This document shows, piece after piece, positions 54,899 through 62,400 of a stretch of DNA of 64,000 nucleotides. The notes beneath the pieces were generated by a model. The model ran no database searches. It was not told where the DNA came from and was given only the letters and a program-made list of their open reading frames with translations. A program made the position numbers and the translations under genes. The stretch lies in NCBI GenBank assembly GCA_964352215.1, contig CAYGRE010000019.1, forward strand, positions 13,616 to 77,615, in the 5' to 3' direction. Position 1 is the first letter of the stretch. Every line of letters starts with the position of its first letter. The DNA comes from CAWUKT01 sp964352215. GTDB lineage: Bacteria; Bacteroidota; Bacteroidia; J057; JADKCL01.

Positions 54899-55315
54899 AT
54901 GCTTTCTATTTTTTGCCAAACCATTGAGGAAAACTTTGATGCGGGAGTTGAACTATACCTTTCGACCTGGAAAAAGTACCTAAGAAATGGAGCCATTGAT
55001 CTTATTCACCCCAATAAGCCCGGCAGGTTTACAGGCATAGATTACTCTTCCAACCAAATTGAAAAAGTCTTTGCCCATTTGGATTTGCTATTTCAGGTTG
55101 CTCAATTGAAATTAAAATCATCAAATATTGATCCGGGATACGCGGGACCGTTAAAATGCCATGATTGGAAGGGATTCTTAAAACCAGTTTTAGAAGGCGT
55201 TTACAACCACACCCTTCCTTATTGTCCGTTCTTTCTTTCCCCAGCAGGCGATAAATTCCTGTATTTTCACCACAGTGGGGAAGTCGGATTCTATTCAGAA
55301 GAGAAGGGATTATGA
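54899..55315 (+). CDS. Immunity-like small protein
   Basis: A 138-residue protein of unknown family. Its C-terminal third (YCPFFLSPAGDKFLYFHHSGEVGFY) closely resembles the end of the protein at 60355-60924 (YSPWFISPDGNKFVFFHPSGDVIHF). Both are followed immediately by a DUF7710 gene. This repeated two-gene arrangement recalls immunity genes at toxin loci. The stop overlaps the next ATG (ATGA). Confidence 0.6.
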   Translation: MLSIFCQTIEENFDAGVELYLSTWKKYLRNGAIDLIHPNKPGRFTGIDYSSNQIEKVFAHLDLLFQVAQLKLKSSNIDPGYAGPLKCHDWKGFLKPVLEGVYNHTLPYCPFFLSPAGDKFLYFHHSGEVGFYSEEKGL

Positions 55316-55458
55316 GGGAAGAAAAATATATATGGATATTTCACGGGCAAAGAGGAAGATTTGCCAGCGGTGTCTTTGAAAACAAAGTTGATGCAGAAAA
55401 TTGGATTGATGAGAACAACCTTGATGGTAATATAACAGTCCAATTTTCGTTAACTTAG
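55312..55458 (+). CDS. Truncated DUF7710 protein
   Basis: A 48-residue protein whose first ~40 residues match the complete protein at 60949-61239 (EKYIWIFHGQ, GRFASGVFENK, DAENWIDEN). It then diverges to a short unrelated tail and stop, losing the second half. It overlaps the upstream gene by ATGA. Probably a decayed copy. Confidence 0.65.
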   Translation: MREEKYIWIFHGQRGRFASGVFENKVDAENWIDENNLDGNITVQFSLT

Positions 55459-55463
55459 TACCA

Positions 55464-55748
55464 ATGAAAATAGGCAGACACTTATTTTGGGACTCTGATC
55501 CATCCAAAGTGGATTTAGAAAAGCACTCACGACAGGTGATCGAGAGGGTCGTTACAAGGGGGAGACTGGAAGATTTTTTTGCTGCACGTGATTATTATGG
55601 ATGGGATCGTATTAAGCAGGAAGTTGTAAAGATCCGCTCATTGGACTTGAAAACTTTGACTTTCCTGAGTACTGTCCTTCATATCCCAATTGAAGAATTC
55701 AGATGCTACAGAAACGAACCGTCGATCCTTCAACATTCTCCTTATTGA
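55464..55748 (+). CDS. DUF6922 antitoxin-like protein
   Basis: A 94-residue protein with the DUF6922 pattern RHLFWDSDPSKVDLEKHSRQVIERVVTRGRLEDF and a terminal PIEEFRCYR. Such proteins are encoded just upstream of AbiEii/nucleotidyltransferase toxins and presumably neutralise them. The toxin frame starts 46 bases before this stop, as usual for the pair, but is truncated. Confidence 0.82.
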   Translation: MKIGRHLFWDSDPSKVDLEKHSRQVIERVVTRGRLEDFFAARDYYGWDRIKQEVVKIRSLDLKTLTFLSTVLHIPIEEFRCYRNEPSILQHSPY

Positions 55749-55876
55749 AAGAACTGATGGGCATTCCCATTCTCGAACCCTTTTATTTGGCAGGAGGGAC
55801 AGCACTTGCGTTGCAAATTGGGCATCGAAAGTCCATTGATCTCGATTTGTTTTGTGATGAAGATCAAACACATTGA
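55703..55876 (+). pseudogene. Truncated AbiEii-like nucleotidyltransferase toxin
   Basis: The ATG at 55703 opens a frame of 57 residues with the AbiEii N-terminus (TVDPSTFSLLKELM, FYLAGGTALALQIGHRKSIDLDLF). This includes the GGTAL and DLDLF nucleotidyltransferase elements. It ends at a TGA shortly after DLDLF. The remaining ~150-200 residues are absent downstream. Inactivated toxin of a type IV-like system. Confidence 0.82.
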
Positions 55877-56132
55877 CCAATCCTCCTTTCCCAAGGGCTG
55901 GAAATTTACCCAGGATTTTGCTCTCTGGACAAGGGTGGGCTGTGATGCTTCTCCCTGATTCACCTGGAACCTATGCCGAAGGCAAGGCGAAAATCAGGAC
56001 ATAGCCTCAATCAACCAATATAGTTTCTCCCTTTTGGCGCTCATTGTGCAATAATATTTGTGTTATTAGACAAGTCGCACCCAATTGACTACCTTGCTAA
56101 TCAACCAACTATCATCAATCTAAGAAAAACTT

Positions 56133-56510
56133 ATGGAAAATTTTATTAAAAGGGGGGTAGCCCTATTTGCCCTGCTATTTGCATTTCACAATTACCTGCC
56201 CAGCAAGGATTCGTGACAACCTATGCCGGAACCAGTAGCGGTTTTTCAGATGGCCCCGTCAGTACAGCTCAGTTTGAATGGCCCGTCCATACCGCCCTGG
56301 ATGCCACAGGAAATCTATATGTCTCTGATCAACGAAACAATCGTATCCGAAAAGTTGACCTGGCCGGAAATGTAACCACCTATGCAGGTTCCGGGGCACC
56401 AGGTCTTGCGAATGGGCCGGCAAATTCTGCCCAAATTCAAGATCCCTGGGGAATCGAAGTGGTTGAAATGGGAATATTTTTGTCTCTGAGCGATCCAATA
56501 CTTCACGGTA
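56133..56510 (+). pseudogene. NHL-repeat secreted protein remnant
   Basis: The ATG at 56133 begins a signal-like peptide (RGVALFALLFAFHNYLP) that hits a stop. Shifting frame near 56185 restores QLPAQQGFVTTYAG and NHL blades (GNLYVSDQRNNRIRK). A second shift near 56468 gives GNIFVSERSN. After about 56510 the similarity ends at the recombinase remnant. A surface NHL-propeller gene broken by at least two frameshifts and a deletion. Confidence 0.75.
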
Positions 56511-56768
56511 GAGATACCGCAATCCATAGGCCTTCTGGTGAATCGTCTTCCAACTTGATTTTCGATTATCCTTCAGATAAACCAAATACTCATACACCTC
56601 TTCGGCTTCCAATTCTGTAGGATCTTTCTTATAACAGATTCCAAGCTCCCTCACCACCCGAAGATAATTCCGGATGGTACTTTCTTCATAGTTCGCCAGC
56701 GATAGCCGCGAACGCATTGTACCCAGCAAGGCTTCCAAGCCGGAGACGTTTTGTAAAGCGTTTTTCAT
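56495..56768 (-). pseudogene. Tyrosine recombinase (integrase) N-terminal remnant
   Basis: The reverse frame from the ATG at 56768 encodes the SAM-like arm domain of a phage-type integrase (YEESTIRNYLRVVRELGI, TIHQKAYGLRYLYREVL), then loses similarity. The catalytic domain with RHRY residues is missing. The continuation of the frame is antisense NHL sequence. The junction near 56500 marks a deletion or recombination endpoint. Confidence 0.78.
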
Positions 56769-56840
56769 AATCTTTATGTTTTGGTGAACATTGATTGTGG
56801 ATACGCTTTACTTTATCTTCAGGATAGGATGGTAAAAACT

Positions 56841-56859
56841 ACCCGGATGAAATCCGGGT
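56841..56859 (+). terminator. Small GC-rich hairpin
   Basis: An 8-bp perfect stem acccggat/atccgggt with a 3-base loop, followed by tttgtt. It could end transcripts coming from the left. It lies just before the attC-like site. Confidence 0.5.
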
Positions 56860-56870
56860 TTTGTTCCACA

Positions 56871-56920
56871 CTATGTAAAAAGCATTAAAACGACTTTTTA
56901 CAATGAACGTTAGTGGCAAG
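56871..56920. other. Degenerate attC-like site, left cassette boundary
   Basis: A gtaaaaag/ctttttac stem (56875-56882, 56894-56901) lies beside aacgttagtggcaagtt, whose end corresponds to aatgttatgggcaagtt at the right-hand site. The shared GTTAxxGGCAAGTT is the expected recombination core of an integron-like cassette. The outer arm is poorly conserved, so this call is weaker than the right site. Confidence 0.45.
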
Positions 56921-56935
56921 TTGAGAAAACACACA

Positions 56936-58447
56936 ATGAAACTACCAAAAGGTAAAATATCAGGAACGGAACTCGACAATCTCTTTAAAGATTCGATTAA
57001 ATATCATCTTACTATTTATCGAGAAACCATTGCCAAATATAACCCCGAACTACTATATAGTCATTGGTGTTCAATCGTTAGAGCAATTGATGAAATCATA
57101 AATATTCCTATTGAATTGAAAGATGAGAATGAAATAAATGATTTCTTATCTCTTAACTTTAATTTTCTTCAAGAAAGTAATTTACCCAAACTCAAAAAGG
57201 TTCTAATGAACTTGGAATCTAGGTATGGAAAAAATGTAGCAATACGCTTTCAACATTTAGCAATGATGTGCTTTGCAATTGACTCTTCTTATCAGAGTCA
57301 AGGAATTTTTAACCAGCAAGGCAATGATTTACGCCTAACGGATACATCCTCAGCAATATCCTACTTGCAATCTCGAAGAGCATATTATGTTACAACCTTA
57401 AACCTTATTCCTAAGGTAGCTTGCGGTGAAAAAACTATTCCTTTTATTGATACGCTTAATTTCCTTCAGTATACAATGGATAGTTGCTTAATAAACATAA
57501 CAACAGCGTATTATAATTTGCTTTTAAATCACTGCCTTCCTGATTTTGAAATTGATTCAGACGGTTTAATTGCAAAACGAAATTTTGAATACAACCACCT
57601 TGAAGGATTTTTTCTTGAACCTGAAAGACTTTCTTTATTAGATCAGATGGAGTTACGACCTGACATTGTTGTAAGTAAAACAATGATCGCGAAAGCAGAT
57701 AACAAACTTTTTTCGTTCAGTGAAGTCGCTAATGCAGTGTCACTTTTTGAAGGAGCTTTTGATAAATACAATATTAAGGATAAACAAGAATTTAAAGAGT
57801 TAAACTCCTTATTCTATGACATTGCATCATATCTTCAAAACGACTTTCATGCTGTAATTGAAGAAGCTAATTTCAAAATAATTGCTAATAAGCATAAATC
57901 TATTAATCTCTATATAGAGTCTGAAGATTATTTTGAAAACTTAAACAACTATGCACCATTTCAAAAAGTAGGTGGGAAATACTTTACCACAGTTGTTCTT
58001 TTAACAAGATTGGTATATCGAACTTTATCGCAGTCACTCTTAAAGAATAGATCTTTTCAAATTAATTCAGGTTTTGTTTTTGAAGACAAGGCATCTAAAA
58101 TTCTTGAAGAAAAGGGTTATGCACCTACAGGAATCACTCGAATTAATCATAAAGAATTTGACCTTATTACCATCAAAGATGGAGAGGTTTACAACTTTCA
58201 GTGTAAGAACAACTACATCGATATTTCAAGGGTAAATTACGACTACAAGAAAATTGGAAGATATAATAAACGATTATGCAGATATTACGAGAAAGCATTA
58301 ATAAAAGAGGAAAAGCGAGAATCTTTAATTAAAAGCAAAACAGGGCTAGATAAAATTACACATTTTGTCATCTCGAGATTTCCAGTTATTACTAGAAATA
58401 AAAGAATAATAAATTTAACCGATTTAGAAAATTGGAATCCGAAATAA
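56936..58447 (+). CDS. AT-rich cassette gene: putative PD-(D/E)XK restriction-like nuclease
   Basis: The ATG at 56936 is preferred because the earlier ATG (56903) lies in the attC-like core. 503 residues, of which the first ~380 are helical with no known domain. The C-terminus has the layout of a restriction-endonuclease-like fold: FEDKASKILEEKGY, EFDLITIKDGEVYNFQCKNNY (D followed by a QxK-type catalytic strand), and a basic helical tail. The gene is strikingly AT-rich compared with its ~50% GC surroundings and sits between attC-like hairpins, so it looks like a recently acquired cassette. Nuclease function is inferred from the motif only. Confidence 0.62.
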   Translation: MKLPKGKISGTELDNLFKDSIKYHLTIYRETIAKYNPELLYSHWCSIVRAIDEIINIPIELKDENEINDFLSLNFNFLQESNLPKLKKVLMNLESRYGKNVAIRFQHLAMMCFAIDSSYQSQGIFNQQGNDLRLTDTSSAISYLQSRRAYYVTTLNLIPKVACGEKTIPFIDTLNFLQYTMDSCLINITTAYYNLLLNHCLPDFEIDSDGLIAKRNFEYNHLEGFFLEPERLSLLDQMELRPDIVVSKTMIAKADNKLFSFSEVANAVSLFEGAFDKYNIKDKQEFKELNSLFYDIASYLQNDFHAVIEEANFKIIANKHKSINLYIESEDYFENLNNYAPFQKVGGKYFTTVVLLTRLVYRTLSQSLLKNRSFQINSGFVFEDKASKILEEKGYAPTGITRINHKEFDLITIKDGEVYNFQCKNNYIDISRVNYDYKKIGRYNKRLCRYYEKALIKEEKRESLIKSKTGLDKITHFVISRFPVITRNKRIINLTDLENWNPK

Positions 58448-58452
58448 AACCA

Positions 58453-58525
58453 GCCCATAACATTCAAGGCTTAATGGCGGTGGGCGCAAGGCGCCCCACC
58501 TCATTAAGCCTTAAATGTTATGGGC
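58453..58525. other. attC-like 73-base imperfect palindrome, right cassette boundary
   Basis: Arms gcccataacatt/aatgttatgggc, then aaggcttaatg/cattaagcctt (perfect), then ggtgggcgc/gcgccccacc with one bulged base, with single-base mismatches between blocks. Size, layered symmetry with bulges, and an outer GCCCATAAC...GTTATGGGC pair fit an integron attC site. It begins five bases after the stop of the nuclease gene. Confidence 0.7.
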
Positions 58526-58690
58526 AAGTTCAAAAAGAAAGATGGTCTGCCAAGGCCATGCATGTGCCGACAACTCAGTTGACAAAAAATACAAATAGGA
58601 TAAGTGGAGAGCAGAACCCACAAAACAAACAGGGCGAATTCCGAAAACAAGGCATATATTCATCATCAACTAAAAAAACATCATACTACT

Positions 58691-59260
58691 GTGAAAAGAG
58701 AAATACTATTCGCGATTTCATTTATGCTCATGTCTTCATGGCTAACAAGTTGTGGGGCTGGCGGGCAGTCTCAGAAAGCTAATGGGAATTTTGCGCCTCA
58801 ATTATCTGCAACTACCATTACTGCTGACGGCATGGATATTGGTGGTGACCTGGGTGATTACTTTAGAATAAAGAACAAGGAAGTAACCGTCGAGTTCCTA
58901 TCGCTCTCGCCCCAAACCCCACATAAACAAGAGTGGACATGCAATTTGCATGTAGAAAGAGGCGATAAAGACTATAAATATGACATGGATTACGACCAGA
59001 CGGAAGTGGTGATGACAATTTTTGATGCAAGTGGACAGCCAATAACAGGTCTTGATCCAATGGTGTGTAATGGTCGGAATATATCGGATGCATTGGAAAT
59101 ATTGCCAGGGGAAGATGATTGGTTTCTCTTCAGAGGTGAATTTGGCGAGCCGGGAGAAGAAGATGTAATAAAAAACTGGAGTAAATTCAAAGTTGGTTCT
59201 AAGGTTACATATCACCCGGATGTTATGGCAGCGGATGAAGAAGTAGCTGAGGATGAATAG
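58691..59260 (+). CDS. Lipoprotein
   Basis: A GTG start at 58691 gives 189 residues and a lipoprotein signal (KREILFAISFMLMSSWLTSC). The mature part is acidic and ends in a DEEVAEDE tail. No family recognised. The 165 bases before it contain the end of the attC-like site and otherwise no signal. Confidence 0.6.
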   Translation: MKREILFAISFMLMSSWLTSCGAGGQSQKANGNFAPQLSATTITADGMDIGGDLGDYFRIKNKEVTVEFLSLSPQTPHKQEWTCNLHVERGDKDYKYDMDYDQTEVVMTIFDASGQPITGLDPMVCNGRNISDALEILPGEDDWFLFRGEFGEPGEEDVIKNWSKFKVGSKVTYHPDVMAADEEVAEDE

Positions 59261-59572
59261 CTAAGGGAAATTGAAAGAGGCAATTGTGTAAGCACCCGAG
59301 CAACCCATCTTGCAGGTAAAAAAATATTATTGTGGAGTCCAATTCCGGGGAAGGAGTTCGTCGATCTTGTTAATGGGATGGTCTGGTATTCTTTCGAGAA
59401 CATCCTTGAGCCATTGGAACCAGGTTATGAAGTTTGCAAGTTTTCAATAGTGAGTAGATCAAAGCGGCCCTCTGGGCTCCGGTATGGCTATCTGCAAACA
59501 AGAAGTTTATCCGTCCCAGTGCGATTGGCACCTGATCAGATTTTCAATTATTCTTCCTGGACACGACCCCAA

Positions 59573-59920
59573 ATGAGAAAATTATCCTTTGAAATCGTTG
59601 ATATTGAAGTTGGCCCGGGTTGGAAGCTGACTTACAATACCCTTTTCAACCTGGATCCGGAATCCAATGATTTAACCCCAGAGGAGTTAGAGCACTATTC
59701 CTTAGGAATGTTGACCCAGGATCTTGTTCAGATCGAATCAAATTTTGGCTTAATCGATGTTGGATGGTATCCGGATTCTGAGCTTGACGGATGCTTCAGG
59801 TTGAGGGTTTTAAAAAAGGAAGGGGAATCTTTTGACTGGCAAAACCCAATCTCCTCGTTTGAAACGAGATCTTTGGAAGAGCTAATTGATGAAATGTTAA
59901 GGATTACTATTGATTCATGA
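59573..59920 (+). CDS. Immunity-like protein, copy 1
   Basis: From the ATG at 59573, 115 residues. It is a direct paralogue of the next gene: shared GWxxTYNTLxNLDPExND, ILTEDLVQI/LTQDLVQI, LIDVGWYPDSE and FETRSLEELIDE. The frame is open upstream to 59330, but that part is not shared. Small acidic proteins of this size in tandem copies resemble immunity proteins, but no toxin gene is adjacent. Confidence 0.6.
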   Translation: MRKLSFEIVDIEVGPGWKLTYNTLFNLDPESNDLTPEELEHYSLGMLTQDLVQIESNFGLIDVGWYPDSELDGCFRLRVLKKEGESFDWQNPISSFETRSLEELIDEMLRITIDS

Positions 59921-59975
59921 TTTTATTGAGGGCAAGCACAAAAGCCCCAAAGTATTGGAAATTCCGATTAAGAAA

Positions 59976-60341
59976 ATGAATGACATAAAACTTCAACACC
60001 AGGAAATCACAGTTGGAGAAGGCTGGCAGGTTACCTACAATACGCTTACCAATCTTGATCCTGAAAACAATGATATCCCACAGGAGGAGTTTGAAAAGGC
60101 CATCATTTTCATTCTTACCGAAGATTTGGTCCAGATTTATTCCAAAGATCAGCTTATTGACATTGGCTGGACTCCAGACTGCGATCCGGAAGGTAAATTT
60201 GGATTACAGTTGCTTGAAAGAACCGAGGAGGGGGCAAATTGGCGCAACCCCTTGTATGAATTTGAAACCAGGTCTCTTGCTGCACTTTTGGCAGAGATTA
60301 AACGGTTGACAACAGGAACTGAAATAGATTCTCGCGCTTGA
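59976..60341 (+). CDS. Immunity-like protein, copy 2
   Basis: From the ATG at 59976, 121 residues, paralogue of 59573-59920 by tandem duplication. The start is placed by alignment with copy 1 (the domain begins 17 residues in, at GEGWQVTYNTL). Same inferred role. Confidence 0.6.
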   Translation: MNDIKLQHQEITVGEGWQVTYNTLTNLDPENNDIPQEEFEKAIIFILTEDLVQIYSKDQLIDIGWTPDCDPEGKFGLQLLERTEEGANWRNPLYEFETRSLAALLAEIKRLTTGTEIDSRA

Positions 60342-60354
60342 TAAAGATTAGACC

Positions 60355-60924
60355 TTGAAAACACAAAGGCCCCACTGGTTTGAAAATTCCCATGAAATCG
60401 ATAATCTTTATCAAATGACCCTCAAAAAAGCATTTCTTAAGCCAGCCCTGTTGGACTGGATCGATTTTGAATCGGTCAATGAATCCAAAGGATTTAAAAA
60501 AGTAAAAACCTTTGAGGATATTCCCACCGTTGATGAAGGTATGGATATCATCGATGGGTTCTTGGGCAATCCAGAAGATGTCTTGATTACGCAGATTTTA
60601 CCTGAATCCAATTGGGGGACAATGTTTTGGGATATTGCTTATGCAATGGAAGAAGGTTTGAAAATTGAGGAGGTCAGGGATTCTTTTTCGCCTGAATCCC
60701 GGAGTTATTTAGATCTTTTGCATGATTCTGAAATCGGAATAGAATACGTCGGGTTGGCTTCAAGTACCGATTTAAGGCGTTTTCTGAGTTTGATTCTCGA
60801 AGGACTAAAGAAGGGATTGATCGTATATTCTCCCTGGTTTATATCTCCTGATGGCAATAAGTTTGTATTCTTTCACCCATCGGGGGACGTCATTCATTTT
60901 GAAAAGGATAGGACTGTTGCATAG
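60355..60924 (+). CDS. Immunity-like protein with C-terminal motif shared with 54899-55315
   Basis: 189 residues; the predicted start is TTG at 60355, and the ATG at 60415 (MTLKKAF) is an alternative. The C-terminal FISPDGNKFVFFHPSGD region is shared with the 54.9-kb gene. Followed 24 bases later by a full DUF7710 gene. Confidence 0.6.
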   Translation: MKTQRPHWFENSHEIDNLYQMTLKKAFLKPALLDWIDFESVNESKGFKKVKTFEDIPTVDEGMDIIDGFLGNPEDVLITQILPESNWGTMFWDIAYAMEEGLKIEEVRDSFSPESRSYLDLLHDSEIGIEYVGLASSTDLRRFLSLILEGLKKGLIVYSPWFISPDGNKFVFFHPSGDVIHFEKDRTVA

Positions 60925-60948
60925 AGCATTATTCCTTTTTCACATACC

Positions 60949-61239
60949 ATGAAGAAATTGACTGAAGAAAAATACATTTGGATATTCCACGGGCAAGGAG
61001 GTCGTTTTGCCAGTGGTGTCTTTGAGAACAAAGAAGATGCGGAAAGTTGGATTGAAGAGAACAAACTACAAGGTGTATTAACCAAATACCCTGTAAACAC
61101 AGGGGTTTATGATTGGGCAGTTGCTAAGGATTTATTTCAGCCTAAAACTGATCTGCATACATCCCCGGAATTTATCCAGAAGTTTACATCTGCATCTCAG
61201 GAGCATTATCATTTTGAAGGGGAGGAAGACGAGGGGTAG
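60949..61239 (+). CDS. DUF7710 protein
   Basis: A 96-residue protein with the DUF7710 pattern (KYIWIFHGQGGRFASGVFENKEDAESWIEENKLQG, cut short in the 55.3-kb copy), then YPVNTGVYDWAV and an acidic tail. Function unknown. Its repeated pairing with an immunity-like gene suggests a toxin-immunity context. Confidence 0.75.
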   Translation: MKKLTEEKYIWIFHGQGGRFASGVFENKEDAESWIEENKLQGVLTKYPVNTGVYDWAVAKDLFQPKTDLHTSPEFIQKFTSASQEHYHFEGEEDEG

Positions 61240-61375
61240 ATCAACAATCTCGTTTTGATGCTTCTAAACTTCACTGGTAGGTGGGAAGCTTAAAGTTTTG
61301 TCAGACAATATCAGCTAACCATTAGGGATACCCTTCTGATTATTAAATTGGAATTTGGGGTCCTATAAGCCCTTA

Positions 61376-61990
61376 TCAAGCACTCTTTATATACTCCCAG
61401 GTTCTCTTTGATTTATTGTGGAATTCAGTAGTAAAACTCCACCAATTCCAAATTGCAAGGCAAACCAAAACTAACCCTGCAATCCCTACTCCAACTGCCA
61501 CTTTCCAAGGTTCCTGAATTCCAATCTGGGTCCCGCAGGTGAGCAAGAAACCAATTCCTCCAAAAGTGAGAATGGTAAGACCGAATGCACTTGAACGAGA
61601 GATCCTTATACGCTTTCTGGAATAAGTAAAGTAGTAAGTAAGCCAATCAGAATCAGCCGAACGCAATATCTCTTCTGCAGTAATTTCCTGATCATTGTCA
61701 AAATTAACTTGAGTCCCTGTCTCTGAATCGACTTCACCATGTGATTTTGATTTGATCCTCTTCTCCCAACCCTTTAAAAGAGCATCTGCCAGATTATCTG
61801 AGAAGATTCCCAATGGATAGGAAAATGAGAAAAGACAAAATACAACCAAGCTTTCTTTCTCTATCAAAGATGAAAAAAATATTGGATCAAAACCGTAGAT
61901 TGAAAACGTGAGAAATACCAGACCCAAGAGGGAAAGAAAGCCTGATAACAATTGCTCTATAAATAGCTGTGTTGTATTCATTTTTATCAT
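61376..61990 (-). CDS. Membrane protein with four helices
   Basis: The ATG at 61990 gives 204 residues. Four hydrophobic segments are visible (~12-30, ~45-65, ~132-152, ~158-180 in this numbering). A charged cytoplasmic loop (KGWEKRIKSKSHGEVDSETG) lies between helices 2 and 3. Family unknown. The extended frame upstream is not protein-like. Confidence 0.6.
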   Translation of the reverse strand: MIKMNTTQLFIEQLLSGFLSLLGLVFLTFSIYGFDPIFFSSLIEKESLVVFCLFSFSYPLGIFSDNLADALLKGWEKRIKSKSHGEVDSETGTQVNFDNDQEITAEEILRSADSDWLTYYFTYSRKRIRISRSSAFGLTILTFGGIGFLLTCGTQIGIQEPWKVAVGVGIAGLVLVCLAIWNWWSFTTEFHNKSKRTWEYIKSA

Positions 61991-62126
61991 TTTAAACAGA
62001 TCGGTAAGCTTTGACCTTGGACGGTGATGCTGAGAGAAGTAATCTACCGATTTTCGATGATAATATAACGCCTGGAGTTGTTGTCCTGTAATAAAATTAC
62101 AAGGGGGGGGAGACATAATCATTCTG

Positions 62127-62245
62127 TGGGGTTTAACTGGTTACGGGCTCTTGAATAATCAACTTTCCTGCGGGGATTAATCTGTTATGGATTCAGACAT
62201 AATCAATGGAATTGCATCGGATAACCGGTTAACCAAAAACAATAT
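62127..62245. repeat. Three copies of the ~43-bp repeat family
   Basis: Direct units beginning ggggtttaactggttacggg, ggggattaatctgttatgg and cggataaccggttaacc, matching the 53.9-kb array. They lie between the reverse membrane-protein gene and the TIGR04141 gene. The rest of the gap to 62401 shows nothing notable. Confidence 0.8.
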
Positions 62246-62400
62246 CATCAATTCGAAAATGAAATTTACCCACCCCATAAGAGTGGGGACAAAGACGAAT
62301 TGGGTGGAACATATTCAGTGATGAATCTCACATTTTAGATACGGTAAATCGTGGGCCTCTTTAGCTTTGGTACTTATAAAGAAATTGACATTCCAAGATC

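Noticed and set aside
56903..56935. Earlier ATG as start of the cassette gene
   Set aside because: This stretch coincides with the attC-like recombination core, so it should not be coding; the ATG at 56936 is preferred.
59330..59572. Extended N-terminus of the first immunity-like protein
   Set aside because: The upstream 81 codons begin at a TTG and are not shared with the tandem paralogue, whose domain starts at a matching internal ATG.
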